Position numbers and translations under genes: made by a program
The notes under the pieces: model-generated
Database searches by the model: none
Told to the model about the DNA's origin: nothing
The model's input: only the letters and a program-made list of their open reading frames with translations
Source of the DNA: Halobacillus campisalis
Lineage (GTDB): Bacteria; Bacillota; Bacilli; Bacillales; Halobacillaceae
Direction of reading: 5' to 3'
DNA: 64,000 bases
Assembly (NCBI RefSeq): GCF_030345335.1
Contig: NZ_JAPVRC010000008.1
Location: 1 to 64,000, forward strand
In this document: in pieces, positions 15,977 through 25,112 of the stretch
How the letters are laid out: each line of letters opens with the position of its first letter
Numbering within the stretch: position 1 is the stretch's first letter

Positions 15977-15980
15977 AAGG

Positions 15981-16006
15981 AAGACCGTTTAAAAAGCGGT
16001 CTTTTT
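15981..16006 (+). terminator. Terminator after the Gly/Tyr-rich gene
   Basis: AAGACCG pairs with CGGTCTT around a short loop, followed by TTTTC. Confidence 0.75.
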
Positions 16007-16086
16007 CTATGTCATAATGTGGTATAATCAACTCAAAAGTTCGACAAGTATTTACATAAACCTATGATAAAGGGAGCGGTACGTGG

Positions 16087-16974
16087 ATGAGGAAAATAGG
16101 TTCAGTTATAATAATTTGCGGTATGGTGCTGCTGTTAGCGGCATGCGGTTCTAGCAAAGCGAGCGAAAAAGAACCCGCAAAATTAACATTAAAAGAAATT
16201 GAGCTCGAAGAAGAGAAGGAAAATGAAGAACTGGTTCAAAAAGAAATTGAGGAAAATATTCCTGAAAATGAAGTAGGGGAAATTTCCCCACCTGTGAAAG
16301 TAACGTTAGATGATGAAACTCCTGTAGAGCAGGAGGAGCAAGAAGTTCTAGAGGAAGAAGTGGAGGAAGTTGCTCCGCAAGAAGTTTCCGAAGTGGGACG
16401 TACCACCAATGACAGTTCCGAAACGACTGAAACGAATACATATGAAAAAAAGTCTTCCCAGCCATCAGAAGCTGTATCAACTCCGGAAGTGAATGAGCCT
16501 GAGCAGCCGACAAGTCCGAGTAATAATTCATCTAATGATACTCCTTCAAAACATAAGTCTGAAAAACCAGCTGAAAAAGAGAAAGTGAACGACGAATCAT
16601 CCAGCAAAGAAGACGTGGAAGAAGAAAAAGAAGAAGAAAGTGAGAAAGTCGAAGAAAAAGAAAAAGATGAAGAGAAAGACAAAGAGAAAGAGAAAGAGAA
16701 AGAAGAAGAAAAAGAAGAAAAGAAAGACGAAGAGAAAGAAATAGGGGAAGACGAAGAAAAAGAGGAAAGCGCAACAGAAACTGAAGCTTCCAAGGTAGAT
16801 GAAGAGGAAGAAATGGAAGAAGATTCGACAGATGAGAGCGAAGATTCATATGAAGAGAGTTCTGAAAAAGACGATTCAAATGATGCTAGTGAAGAAAATG
16901 AGGATGAAGAAGAGAATAAAGATGGAGAAGAGAATAAAGATGGAGAAGAGAATAAAGATGGAGAAGAATCATAA
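16087..16974 (+). CDS. Glu/Lys-rich lipoprotein of unknown function
   Basis: A 295-residue predicted surface lipoprotein. The signal peptide MRKIGSVIIICGMVLLLAAC ends in the lipobox LAAC (Cys20). The mature part is almost entirely charged low-complexity sequence: a Ser/Thr/Pro-rich segment (~residues 95-160), a KEKEKEKEEEKEE block (~180-225), and three exact NKDGEE-type repeats at the C-terminus. No enzymatic domain is visible. Long acidic tracts are common in halophile surface proteins. It is probably disordered and extended; the role is unknown. Confidence 0.8.
   Translation: MRKIGSVIIICGMVLLLAACGSSKASEKEPAKLTLKEIELEEEKENEELVQKEIEENIPENEVGEISPPVKVTLDDETPVEQEEQEVLEEEVEEVAPQEVSEVGRTTNDSSETTETNTYEKKSSQPSEAVSTPEVNEPEQPTSPSNNSSNDTPSKHKSEKPAEKEKVNDESSSKEDVEEEKEEESEKVEEKEKDEEKDKEKEKEKEEEKEEKKDEEKEIGEDEEKEESATETEASKVDEEEEMEEDSTDESEDSYEESSEKDDSNDASEENEDEEENKDGEENKDGEENKDGEES
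16912..16965 (+). repeat. Three tandem 18-bp units in the lipoprotein gene
   Basis: The unit GAGAATAAAGATGGAGAA occurs three times without a mismatch and encodes ENKDGE. Copy number could change by slippage without breaking the frame. Confidence 0.92.
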
Positions 16975-17006
16975 AAAAAGATCGCCTTTTTGCGGCGATC
17001 TTTTTT
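16973..17006. terminator. Bidirectional terminator between the lipoprotein gene and lipA
   Basis: AAAAAAAGATCGCC pairs with GGCGATCTTTTTT. Both strands end in a T run, and the two genes converge here. Confidence 0.9.
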
Positions 17007-17012
17007 CGTTTC

Positions 17013-17957
17013 TTAGAATGTAGTTTTGTTTAAAGTTTCTCCTTGAGATTCATATCCCTGCATATATTTTATGCGGCGCTGAGCTGAGGTTTCGTTTACT
17101 TGTTCATCTGCATGGTAAGAAGAACGCACCATTGGGCCTGCTTCACAATGCTGGAAGCCTTTTTCCATAGCAATTTGTTTCAGTTCTTCAAACTCATCGG
17201 GGTGATAGTATCTTTCTACGTTCAAATGCTTTTTCGTAGGCTGTAAGTATTGGCCGATCGTCATGATATCGACGTTATGTGCCAGAAGGTCGTCCATTGC
17301 CTGGATAATTTCTTCCTTAGTTTCGCCTAGTCCTACCATAATGCTTGACTTCGTTGGTGTATTCGGACGGATTTCTTTTACACGGCGAAGAAGTTCTAAC
17401 GATCGATCATACATGGCACGAGCCCGGACTTTTTTCGTCAGACGGCGGACAGTTTCGATATTATGGTTGAAAATATCAGGTTCTCCGCCCATAAGTGTAT
17501 GAAGGCTATCGTAATCCCCTTTCATGTCGGAAGGAAGGATTTCAACCGTACATCCTGGAACCCGGCGGCGGATCGCTTTAACTGTTTCGCCAAATACGGC
17601 AGCACCGCCATCGTTCAAGTCATCACGCGCTACGGCTGTTACTACGACGTGTTTAAGCCCCATGATTTCAACTGATTCCGCTACACGTTCCGGCTCTCCA
17701 AGATCAAGCTCGTTTGGCAGCCCCGTTTTCACGGCGCAGAAGCGGCAGCCTCTCGTACAAGTATCCCCAAGAATCATAAAAGTAGCTGTTTTTCGTTCAC
17801 TCCAGCATTCGTGGATGTTCGGACACCGTGCTTCTTCACATACCGTATTGAGTTTCTTATCACGCATCAGCTTTTTTAAACCGGTATAAGATTTGTTCGT
17901 GTTGATTTTAATTTTCAGCCAATCCGGTTTACGTATGTATTCGTCTTTTTTAGCCAA
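17013..17957 (-). CDS. lipA: Lipoyl synthase LipA
   Basis: A 314-residue radical-SAM enzyme that inserts two sulfurs into protein-bound octanoyl groups. The auxiliary-cluster cysteines lie in [12 protein letters not shown] and the radical-SAM motif is CTRGCRFC. The C-terminal [10 protein letters not shown] block is typical of the family. The start is TTG 17957, 9 bases after AAGGAG, giving MAKKDEY as in Bacillus LipA; a TTG two codons upstream is too close. It lies 17 bases after lipM on the same strand, so the two genes form a lipoate operon. The lipoylated OdhB at 27976 is a client. Confidence 0.96.
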   Translation of the reverse strand: MAKKDEYIRKPDWLKIKINTNKSYTGLKKLMRDKKLNTVCEEARCPNIHECWSERKTATFMILGDTCTRGCRFCAVKTGLPNELDLGEPERVAESVEIMGLKHVVVTAVARDDLNDGGAAVFGETVKAIRRRVPGCTVEILPSDMKGDYDSLHTLMGGEPDIFNHNIETVRRLTKKVRARAMYDRSLELLRRVKEIRPNTPTKSSIMVGLGETKEEIIQAMDDLLAHNVDIMTIGQYLQPTKKHLNVERYYHPDEFEELKQIAMEKGFQHCEAGPMVRSSYHADEQVNETSAQRRIKYMQGYESQGETLNKTTF

Positions 17958-17974
17958 GTTCAATCACTCCTTTT

Positions 17975-18793
17975 TTAACGTGCATAATTCCAGTCATCCG
18001 AACTATATTTTTCTTTAGCAAGCTCCTGGACTTCTTCCCATTGTTCCTTATTTAACTCAAAAGGCTTCAATTCAATATCCAGCCCTTTTTCAAACCCTTT
18101 TTTGAATGCATCGCAAGTCTCTTCGAAGCTGACGGGTGTGTCCAAGATGTCATTGATAGACACCGCTTTGTCGCCAAATGCATGGCGCGCTCTTTCTTTC
18201 AGTCGTTCATTTTTATAAATAAACATATCAAAAAGTTTCGTTTCATCGACCTCAATCGGTATTGAACCGTGTTGTAAAATAACACCCTTCTTTCTAGTTT
18301 GAGCGCTTCCGGCAGCTTTCTTGCCATCGACAATGAGTTCATACCACGAAGGTTCCTCAAAGCAAACCGCTGAGCCCGTAGTATTCAGCTTCTCTTTAGG
18401 AATTGCAAAATCCGCGGATATATGAAGCTCTCTGAACCCTTCTAGTAATCCTTGAGATAAGACAAGGTAGGCATCTTTAACAGAGGCGGGCATTCGGGGA
18501 TGTTCTTCAGAGACGATTACACTGTACGTGAGCTCATCATCATGTAGTACAGCTCGTCCTCCCGTCTGCCTTCTGACTAATTCGAATCCATTTTTTTCAA
18601 TACCCTCAAGGTCAATCCTGCCTTTTACTTTTTGAAAATATCCAACCGATAGACCGGCCGGTTTCCATCCATAAAAACGAAGGACAGGAGGGATCAGCCC
18701 TTTCCTATGCCAATTCATAAGTTTCTCGTCCATCGCCATATTCAGAGATGGAGTAAGATGTCCTGAATCAACAAAGTACCAAGTTTCCATCAT
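17975..18793 (-). CDS. lipM: Octanoyltransferase LipM
   Basis: A 272-residue BPL/LPL-fold enzyme that moves octanoyl from acyl carrier protein to GcvH, the entry step of lipoate synthesis in Bacillus. Signature parts are RRQTGGRAVLHDDELTYS, TTGSAVCFEEPSWYEL (probable catalytic Cys), and KKAAGSAQTRKKGVILQHGS. Length and motifs fit LipM rather than LipL or LipB. ATG 18793 follows AAGAAGG. It is the first gene of the lipM-lipA pair. Confidence 0.93.
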   Translation of the reverse strand: MMETWYFVDSGHLTPSLNMAMDEKLMNWHRKGLIPPVLRFYGWKPAGLSVGYFQKVKGRIDLEGIEKNGFELVRRQTGGRAVLHDDELTYSVIVSEEHPRMPASVKDAYLVLSQGLLEGFRELHISADFAIPKEKLNTTGSAVCFEEPSWYELIVDGKKAAGSAQTRKKGVILQHGSIPIEVDETKLFDMFIYKNERLKERARHAFGDKAVSINDILDTPVSFEETCDAFKKGFEKGLDIELKPFELNKEQWEEVQELAKEKYSSDDWNYAR

Positions 18794-19188
18794 TTTGGCC
18801 TTCTTTCTCAGAAAATCCTTTATTCTATTAAAATGTTCAAGATAATTCTAACAATGGAGGTTCCTAGTGTCAAAACGGGTAAGCCCGTTTTTGCGTGAAT
18901 TTTATAATTATTGCGGAGGTTTGCGGGATGACGCAAATTGGCATTTTGATAAAGGGAATGGAATAGGATTAGACAAAGTGAAATTTTGTTATTTGAGATA
19001 GAAAGAGGGACATGTCTGCTTCAGTCTTTGAAGGTCTTAGCCCAATAAATCGAGCATAGAAAAGAGTGAGGGGGGCAAAAGGGAGGGAAGTACAAACGGG
19101 AAACATAGCTTGTACATCGATGAATGATTCAGCTTTTCGCAGCATAGGATATATTAAATTTGCTAGTTACGACGAGGGAGGTCGTTGA
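18794..19188. other. Divergent intergenic region lipM-prkA
   Basis: A 395-bp region between divergent genes. It contains a short hairpin AAAACGGG/CCCGTTTT (18872-18890) and the SigE-like promoter of prkA at 19122-19150. No ORF was seen. Confidence 0.55.
19122..19150 (+). promoter_or_regulatory. SigE-like promoter candidate of prkA
   Basis: GAATGAT, 14 bases, then CATAGGAT, 39 bases before the start codon. The spacing and the -10 CATA fit sporulation sigma factor SigE, which drives prkA in B. subtilis; the -35 is imperfect. Confidence 0.4.
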
Positions 19189-21084
19189 GTGGATATTATT
19201 AAAAGAATACAAGATCATAGAGAGCATGAAGAAGAGTTGAAATGGGAAGGAACGTTCAGGGATTATTTAGAGTTGTTGAGAGAGAAACCTTTCTTAGCCC
19301 AGTCGGCACATTCTCGCGTGTATAATATGATCACTGAAGCAGGGATCGAACAAGGGAGCGCACATAAAAAATATTCTTTCTTTGAAGAAGATATTTATGG
19401 CCTTGACGAAGCAATGGAAAGACTTGTGGAAGAATACTTTCACCCGGCAGCTCGTCGTTTGGATGTAAGAAAGAGGATTCTGTTATTGATGGGTCCTGTA
19501 AGTGGAGGTAAATCGACGCTCGTCAACTTGTTGAAACGCGGATTAGAGAAATATTCTTATACTGACAATGGGGCGGTATTTGCCATCAAAGGCTGTCCAA
19601 TGCACGAAGATCCACTTCATATGATTCCGCATCATCTGCGGGATGAGTTCAGGGAAGAATATAATGTCCGCATTGAAGGAAGCCTGTCTCCACTCAATAC
19701 GATGCGCCTGGAACAGGAGTATGGCGGAAGAATTGAAGATGTTCTAGTCGAAAGGGTTTTCTTCTCTGAAGACAGACGAACGGGTATCGGAACGTTCAGT
19801 CCTTCGGATCCTAAATCTCAGGATATTGCTGATTTGACCGGGTCTATCGACTTTTCAACAATCGCTCAGTTCGGTTCTGAATCAGATCCCCGTGCTTACC
19901 GATTTGATGGAGAACTCAATAAAGCCAATAGAGGAATCATGGAATTCCAGGAAATTCTTAAATGTGATGAGAAATTCCTATGGCACTTATTGTCGTTAAC
20001 ACAGGAAGGAAACTTCAAGGCTGGGCGTTTTGCTTTAATTTCTGCTGATGAATTGATCATAGCCCATACGAACGAAGCAGAATACCGCTCGTTCATCTCC
20101 AATAAAAAGAATGAGGCGCTGCATTCCCGTATGATTGTTATGCCGATTCCATATAATTTGAAAGTTACAGAGGAAGAGAAGATTTATCATAAGATGATTC
20201 GTGACAGTGATATCCGCGATGTTCATATTGCACCGCACACCCTTAAAGTGGCGGCTATGTTCACTATACTCACGAGACTGAAAGAATCGAAGAAAGCTTC
20301 TATCGATGTACTGAAAAAAATGTACCTATATGATGGGGAAGAAGTGGAAGGCTTCAGTGATGTAGATGTAGAGGATCTAAAAAGGGAATTCTCCGATGAG
20401 GGAATGAGTGGCATTGATCCACGATATGTCATCAACCGCATTTCTTCTACGATTATCAAAAAAGAAATGACGTCGATCAATGCTCTAGACGTATTGCGAT
20501 CCTTAAAGGATGGTCTGGATAGTCATGCGTCGATATCTAAGGAGGATAAAGAGAAATATCTTGAGTTCATTTCATTAGCGAGGAAGCAATATGATGATTT
20601 AGCTAAAAAAGAAGTGCAAAAAGCTTTTGTCTACTCTTATGAAGAGTCTGCCCACACGCTTATGGATAATTATTTGGACAATGTGGAGGCATATTGTAAT
20701 AAAGCGAAACTTCGTGATCCTCTGACCGGTGAGGAAATGAACCCTGATGAGCGCCTCATGCGTTCCATTGAAGAGCAAATTGGTGTATCGGAAAATGCGA
20801 AGAAGGCTTTCCGAGAAGAAATTTTAATTCGGATTTCAGCTTATGCCAGAAAAAACAAGAAGTTCGATTACCAGTCCCATGAGCGTTTAAGAGAAGCGAT
20901 TCAGAAGAAACTGTTTGCAGACCTAAAAGATATTGTTAAGATCACCACCTCGACGAAAACGCCGGATGAACAGCAACTTAAGAAAATCAATGAAGTTGTA
21001 GCGACTTTAGTGGATGAGCATGGATATAATTCCACCTCCGCTAATGACCTATTGAAATATGTAGGAAGTCTACTCAATAGATAG
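19189..21084 (+). CDS. prkA: Serine protein kinase/AAA+ protein PrkA
   Basis: A 631-residue protein starting at GTG 19189, behind GAGGGAGGTCG. The AAA+ domain has Walker A GPVSGGKST (about residues 102-110) and the PrkA-specific segments AIKGCPMHEDPLHMIP and GNRGIMEFQE-like NKANRGIMEFQEILK. The C-terminal third carries the kinase-like domain. In Bacillus, PrkA is made in the mother cell during sporulation, and the family is also reported to have ATP-dependent protease activity. In B. subtilis it is next to yhbH; here yhbH is ~8.7 kb downstream, with ppx-ppk-odhAB between them. Confidence 0.95.
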   Translation: MDIIKRIQDHREHEEELKWEGTFRDYLELLREKPFLAQSAHSRVYNMITEAGIEQGSAHKKYSFFEEDIYGLDEAMERLVEEYFHPAARRLDVRKRILLLMGPVSGGKSTLVNLLKRGLEKYSYTDNGAVFAIKGCPMHEDPLHMIPHHLRDEFREEYNVRIEGSLSPLNTMRLEQEYGGRIEDVLVERVFFSEDRRTGIGTFSPSDPKSQDIADLTGSIDFSTIAQFGSESDPRAYRFDGELNKANRGIMEFQEILKCDEKFLWHLLSLTQEGNFKAGRFALISADELIIAHTNEAEYRSFISNKKNEALHSRMIVMPIPYNLKVTEEEKIYHKMIRDSDIRDVHIAPHTLKVAAMFTILTRLKESKKASIDVLKKMYLYDGEEVEGFSDVDVEDLKREFSDEGMSGIDPRYVINRISSTIIKKEMTSINALDVLRSLKDGLDSHASISKEDKEKYLEFISLARKQYDDLAKKEVQKAFVYSYEESAHTLMDNYLDNVEAYCNKAKLRDPLTGEEMNPDERLMRSIEEQIGVSENAKKAFREEILIRISAYARKNKKFDYQSHERLREAIQKKLFADLKDIVKITTSTKTPDEQQLKKINEVVATLVDEHGYNSTSANDLLKYVGSLLNR

Positions 21085-21092
21085 TATTTAAG

Positions 21093-21123
21093 AAAGGTCC
21101 CAGCCATATGCTGGGACCTTTTT
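21093..21123 (+). terminator. Terminator after prkA
   Basis: GGTCCCAGC (21096-21104) pairs with GCTGGGACC (21110-21118), followed by five T. Confidence 0.9.
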
Positions 21124-21166
21124 GTGATATAATGTGCAGAAATAAAAGGTAAGGAAGGTGGAACGA

Positions 21167-22702
21167 ATGTCTAAACAATATTATGCCATAATCGATGTCG
21201 GTTCCAACACGGTACGTCTTGTCATTTATCTAAGAGACAAGAGCGGCCGCTTGCGCGAAGTGGAAAACGTAAAGTCTGTAGCGCGGCTCAGCACCTTCTT
21301 ACATGATGATGGAAAACTTTCAAAAGACGGAATTAATAAGTTGATCAGCACACTGAACAGCTTTAATGAAGTATTAGAGACGTATCAATTAGAAGAATCT
21401 ATTTGTGTGGCGACGGCAGCTATCCGCCAATCAGTCAACCAGGAAGAAATCATAGACAATGTTTCCAGGAAGACTGGAGTGGATATGAGAATAATATCAG
21501 AAAAAGAAGAAGCGTTTTACGGGTATCTAGCGGTCGTCAATTCTACTTCAATTTCTGAAGGATATACCGTGGATATTGGGGGAGGAAGCACTGAGGTTAC
21601 ATACTTCAAAGATCGGAAACTCATCCACTCTCATAGTTTTCCTTTTGGAGCTATTACTCTTAAGCAGAGATTCTTTAAAAATGATTTACCTACAGAAGAT
21701 GAATTCGCAGACTTGCGTCAATTTTTGAAGAACAGTTTTGCAACTTTATCTTGGCTGCGTGATGGGAAAGTTCCACTGATTGGAATCGGCGGTGGGGCAA
21801 GGAACGTCGTACAAATCGATCAAAATTTGAAGGAGTATCCACTCGCGGGACTGCATCAATATAAGATGAACGACAGCGACCTATCATTTATTAAAAATTA
21901 CCTGTTCACACTTTCAATGAAGAAACTGCAAAAAGTAGAAGGTCTTTCAAAAGATCGAGCGGATATTATTTTACCAGCTACTGAAGTCTTTCATACGTTG
22001 TATGAGACTGTGCAAGCAGAAGGGTTTATTCTTAGCCGAAAAGGACTGAGGGACGGAGTCTTTTATGAATTGCTGACGCAGGGGATGGGGACGAATCTAT
22101 TTCCCAGTGTGCTCGAGGAAAGCATTCAAGAATTAATCAATGATTATGATCTGAATATAAAACAAATTCATCATGTACAGCATTTAGCGAAAGAATTGTT
22201 CGATCAGTTCCACGAAAAAGGGGTAGGTTCTTTTTCAAAGGAAGATTGGAAAGAGCTTAAAATGGCGAGTTATGTTTTTAACCTTGGTCAATATATTGAT
22301 GATGAAGCCAGCGCTCAACACACCTTTTATTTACTGGCGAACCGGACGATTGACGGTTTAATGCATATTGATCGACTGAAGCTGGCCTTAATGGCTTCTT
22401 TTAAGAACAAGACTGTATTTAAACAGTTCATCCATCCATATAAGAAATGGTTTTTAAAGGATGAGCAGCACCGAATTCGTAAACTAGGCGCCTTTCTGAA
22501 GTTTTGTTATTGTCTCGATAGTACAAGACGAGGGGCTGTGCAGGACTTGAAAGTGGAAACAGAAAAAGATGATTTAAAAATCACGCTCTATTGCACGAAG
22601 GACTATATGCCTGAAGAATACCAAACCGAAAAGCAGAAAAAACATTTAGAAAAATCATTAAAGAAAAAGATCGAGTTAAACTTCGAGGAAGTAGAAAGCT
22701 AA
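21167..22702 (+). CDS. ppx: Exopolyphosphatase, Ppx/GppA family
   Basis: A 511-residue member of the ASKHA (actin-like) ATPase fold that removes phosphate from inorganic polyphosphate or pppGpp. The N-terminal domain shows IIDVGSNTVRLVIY and TVDIGGGSTEVTYF, the two phosphate-binding loops, and GIGGGARNV; a C-terminal HD-like helical domain follows from about residue 310. ATG 21167 follows AAGGAAGG; an upstream in-frame GTG 21158 lies inside the ribosome site. It is 110 bases upstream of ppk, on the same strand, giving opposing enzymes in one locus. Confidence 0.93.
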   Translation: MSKQYYAIIDVGSNTVRLVIYLRDKSGRLREVENVKSVARLSTFLHDDGKLSKDGINKLISTLNSFNEVLETYQLEESICVATAAIRQSVNQEEIIDNVSRKTGVDMRIISEKEEAFYGYLAVVNSTSISEGYTVDIGGGSTEVTYFKDRKLIHSHSFPFGAITLKQRFFKNDLPTEDEFADLRQFLKNSFATLSWLRDGKVPLIGIGGGARNVVQIDQNLKEYPLAGLHQYKMNDSDLSFIKNYLFTLSMKKLQKVEGLSKDRADIILPATEVFHTLYETVQAEGFILSRKGLRDGVFYELLTQGMGTNLFPSVLEESIQELINDYDLNIKQIHHVQHLAKELFDQFHEKGVGSFSKEDWKELKMASYVFNLGQYIDDEASAQHTFYLLANRTIDGLMHIDRLKLALMASFKNKTVFKQFIHPYKKWFLKDEQHRIRKLGAFLKFCYCLDSTRRGAVQDLKVETEKDDLKITLYCTKDYMPEEYQTEKQKKHLEKSLKKKIELNFEEVES

Positions 22703-22812
22703 GAGTAACTCCGGTGAAAATTTACTGGAAAATTACATGACTCTTACAATTGACCAATAGAGTTCTAGTAAGGTTGTTGTGAAATACATTGTCGGAACAA
22801 AGGGAGTGTCCT

Positions 22813-24915
22813 ATGTCTAACAAAGATAGCAATAACAACTTAGATCATCCCAGTTATTATAATAATCGTGAATTGAGCTGGCTCGCTTTTAATGAAAGGG
22901 TGCTTGAAGAAGCTAAAGATTCAAGCAATCCACTGTTGGAAAGGCTTAAGTTTTTAGCGATTTTTTCTTCGAATCTAGATGAGTTTTTCATGGTCAGGGT
23001 AGCCGGGTTGAAAGATCAGGTGAAAGCCGGTTATAACAAGCCTGAGAATAAAGCTGGCTTAACTCCAAAACAGCAGCTTAGTGAAATAGCTTCTATAAAT
23101 CACGAGCTTGTAGAAATGCAGTACGAAACATACCAAAAAATAAAGCCCGAGCTCGAAGAAGAAAAGGTTTCACTGACTTCGATTGAGGAGCTTTCCAACA
23201 CCCAGTTGAAAGGGTTGGAAAGATATTTTAATGAAGAAATTTTTCCTGTGTTAACACCGATGGCAGTAGATGCTTACCGTCCTTTTCCTATCTTGCTGAG
23301 TAAATCGGTTAACTTGGCTATAGTTTTAAAGGATAATGTGGACCTTAGTGATGAAACGGAGAAAAATGCCATCGTTCAAGTCCCCTCAGTGATGCCCAGG
23401 TTTGTTGAGGTATACCATCCATCCAAACAACAATTCATCCTTTTAGAAGAGGTTATCAGCTATTTCATAGATGAATTATTCAAAGGGTATAAGGTTCAGT
23501 CGATAACTGAATTCAGAATCACAAGAAATGCTGATATGACGATTCATGAAGAAGGCGCAAGAGACTTATTGAAAGAGATAGAAAAAGAGTTGAAGAAAAG
23601 AAAATGGGGAGCCGCTGTAAGACTTGAAGTTCGAAAAGGAAAATATGATGAAAAAGTTGTGAGATTTCTGCTGAATGTATTGGAAATTCACCATAACGAT
23701 TTATATGTTACAAATGGGCCGTTAGATTTGACCTACTTGTTTAATTTCTATAAATCTATTTCTGAAACAAAGGAGCATTTGGTTTACGAACAATTGATCC
23801 CACAGCCGCTAAAGGACTTAGAAGTTGGTGAAGATTTGTTTGAGGCTTCACTGTCTCGTGATATTTTCCTTCATCATCCGTACGAGTCATTTGAACCGGT
23901 CGTCGACTTCATCTCTGATGCAGCAGATGATCCGAACGTACTCGCTATAAAACAGACACTTTACAGAGTGAGCGGTGATTCACCAATCATTGATGGTTTG
24001 AAAAGAGCCGCGGAGAATGGTAAACAGGTGACAGTCCTCGTTGAGTTAAAAGCTAGATTTGATGAAGAAAACAATGTGCAATGGGCAAGAGAACTTGAAA
24101 AAGCAGGCTGTCATGTCATATACGGTATGACTTATTTGAAAACCCATAGTAAGATTACACTTATTGTAAGAAAAAGAAAAGATAAGATTGAGCGTTTCGT
24201 TCATCTAGGAACAGGGAACTATAATGACCAAACAGCTAAGATTTATACAGATATGGGAATTATAACGACTGAAGAAGAATTTGGAACAGATGCGACCAAT
24301 TTCTTCAATTATTTAAGCGGGTATACGGATAAGCCTCAGTTTTATCACATAGCCATGTCGCCTTTTGATATCCGCACAGGTTTCCTCGATAAGATTGACA
24401 AAGAAATTGAATACCATCAGCAATATGGTAATGGTAAAATCATTGCAAAGATGAACTCGCTGACCGATAAACCTATTATTAGGAAACTATACGAGGCTTC
24501 CCAAGCAGGTGTAAGCGTACATCTGATCGTAAGAGGGATTTGCTGCTTAAAACCTGGTATTCCAGGAGTAAGTGAAAACATCAGGGTCATCAGTGTTGTT
24601 GGAAGGTTTTTAGAGCATAGCAGGATTTTCTATTTTCATCACAACGGTGAAGATAACGTCTACTTATCTTCCGCCGATTTGATGACAAGGAACATGGTGA
24701 AGCGTGTGGAGTTACTTTTTCCTATTTATGAAGTTCGCATCAAGAATCGTCTGATTAAAATTTTGAACCTTATGCTCGCCGATAATGTTAAGGCAAGAGA
24801 GCAGGATCGATATGGGAAATATCATTATGTCGATTCATCAAAAGATGAAGAAGAGATAAACAGTCAGATGAAGTTATTCGAATCGGCTTACAACGTTTTA
24901 GAGGATGAAGAGTGA
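22813..24915 (+). CDS. ppk: Polyphosphate kinase 1
   Basis: A 700-residue enzyme that makes polyphosphate from ATP. The start ATG 22813 follows AAAGGGAGTG; the frame is open from TTG 22789. N-terminal YNNRELSWLAFNERVL and FLAIFSSNLDEFFMVRVAGL are the family hallmarks. Phospholipase D-like catalytic blocks follow: KQTLYRVSGDSPI, and THSKITLIVRK, whose His is the expected phosphorylated residue, then HLGTGNYND. It pairs with ppx just upstream. Polyphosphate is linked to stress survival and sporulation in Bacillus. Confidence 0.96.
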   Translation: MSNKDSNNNLDHPSYYNNRELSWLAFNERVLEEAKDSSNPLLERLKFLAIFSSNLDEFFMVRVAGLKDQVKAGYNKPENKAGLTPKQQLSEIASINHELVEMQYETYQKIKPELEEEKVSLTSIEELSNTQLKGLERYFNEEIFPVLTPMAVDAYRPFPILLSKSVNLAIVLKDNVDLSDETEKNAIVQVPSVMPRFVEVYHPSKQQFILLEEVISYFIDELFKGYKVQSITEFRITRNADMTIHEEGARDLLKEIEKELKKRKWGAAVRLEVRKGKYDEKVVRFLLNVLEIHHNDLYVTNGPLDLTYLFNFYKSISETKEHLVYEQLIPQPLKDLEVGEDLFEASLSRDIFLHHPYESFEPVVDFISDAADDPNVLAIKQTLYRVSGDSPIIDGLKRAAENGKQVTVLVELKARFDEENNVQWARELEKAGCHVIYGMTYLKTHSKITLIVRKRKDKIERFVHLGTGNYNDQTAKIYTDMGIITTEEEFGTDATNFFNYLSGYTDKPQFYHIAMSPFDIRTGFLDKIDKEIEYHQQYGNGKIIAKMNSLTDKPIIRKLYEASQAGVSVHLIVRGICCLKPGIPGVSENIRVISVVGRFLEHSRIFYFHHNGEDNVYLSSADLMTRNMVKRVELLFPIYEVRIKNRLIKILNLMLADNVKAREQDRYGKYHYVDSSKDEEEINSQMKLFESAYNVLEDEE

Positions 24916-24944
24916 AAACTTCAATTTGTTTCGGCAAAAGTGAA

Positions 24945-24972
24945 AAAGGCGTACCAACCGGTGCGTCTTTCT
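24945..24972 (+). terminator. Terminator after ppk
   Basis: AAAGGCGTACC pairs with GGTGCGTCTTT (two G-U pairs) around a 3-4 base loop. Confidence 0.65.
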
Positions 24973-24981
24973 TGTTATAAT
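24973..24981 (+). promoter_or_regulatory. Extended -10 promoter of odhAB
   Basis: TGTTATAAT is an extended -10 box ~130 bases before the odhA start, without an obvious -35. Confidence 0.45.
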
Positions 24982-25112
24982 GTAGATGATTCAGAATAAA
25001 GAAAAAAAGAGATAAATGTTGAATTCACAAACGTTTGAACCCTATAATAGTAAGTGTGTTTGCAAACGTTTACGTTCCAGCATTAGACAACAACTACTTG
25101 GAGGTATTTGAC

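Noticed and set aside
16151-16879. Long Ser/Leu/Phe-rich ORFs on the minus strand within the lipoprotein gene.
   Set aside because: They are frame shadows of the GAA/GAG/AAA-rich tract; the plus-strand lipoprotein has a signal peptide, lipobox and ribosome site.
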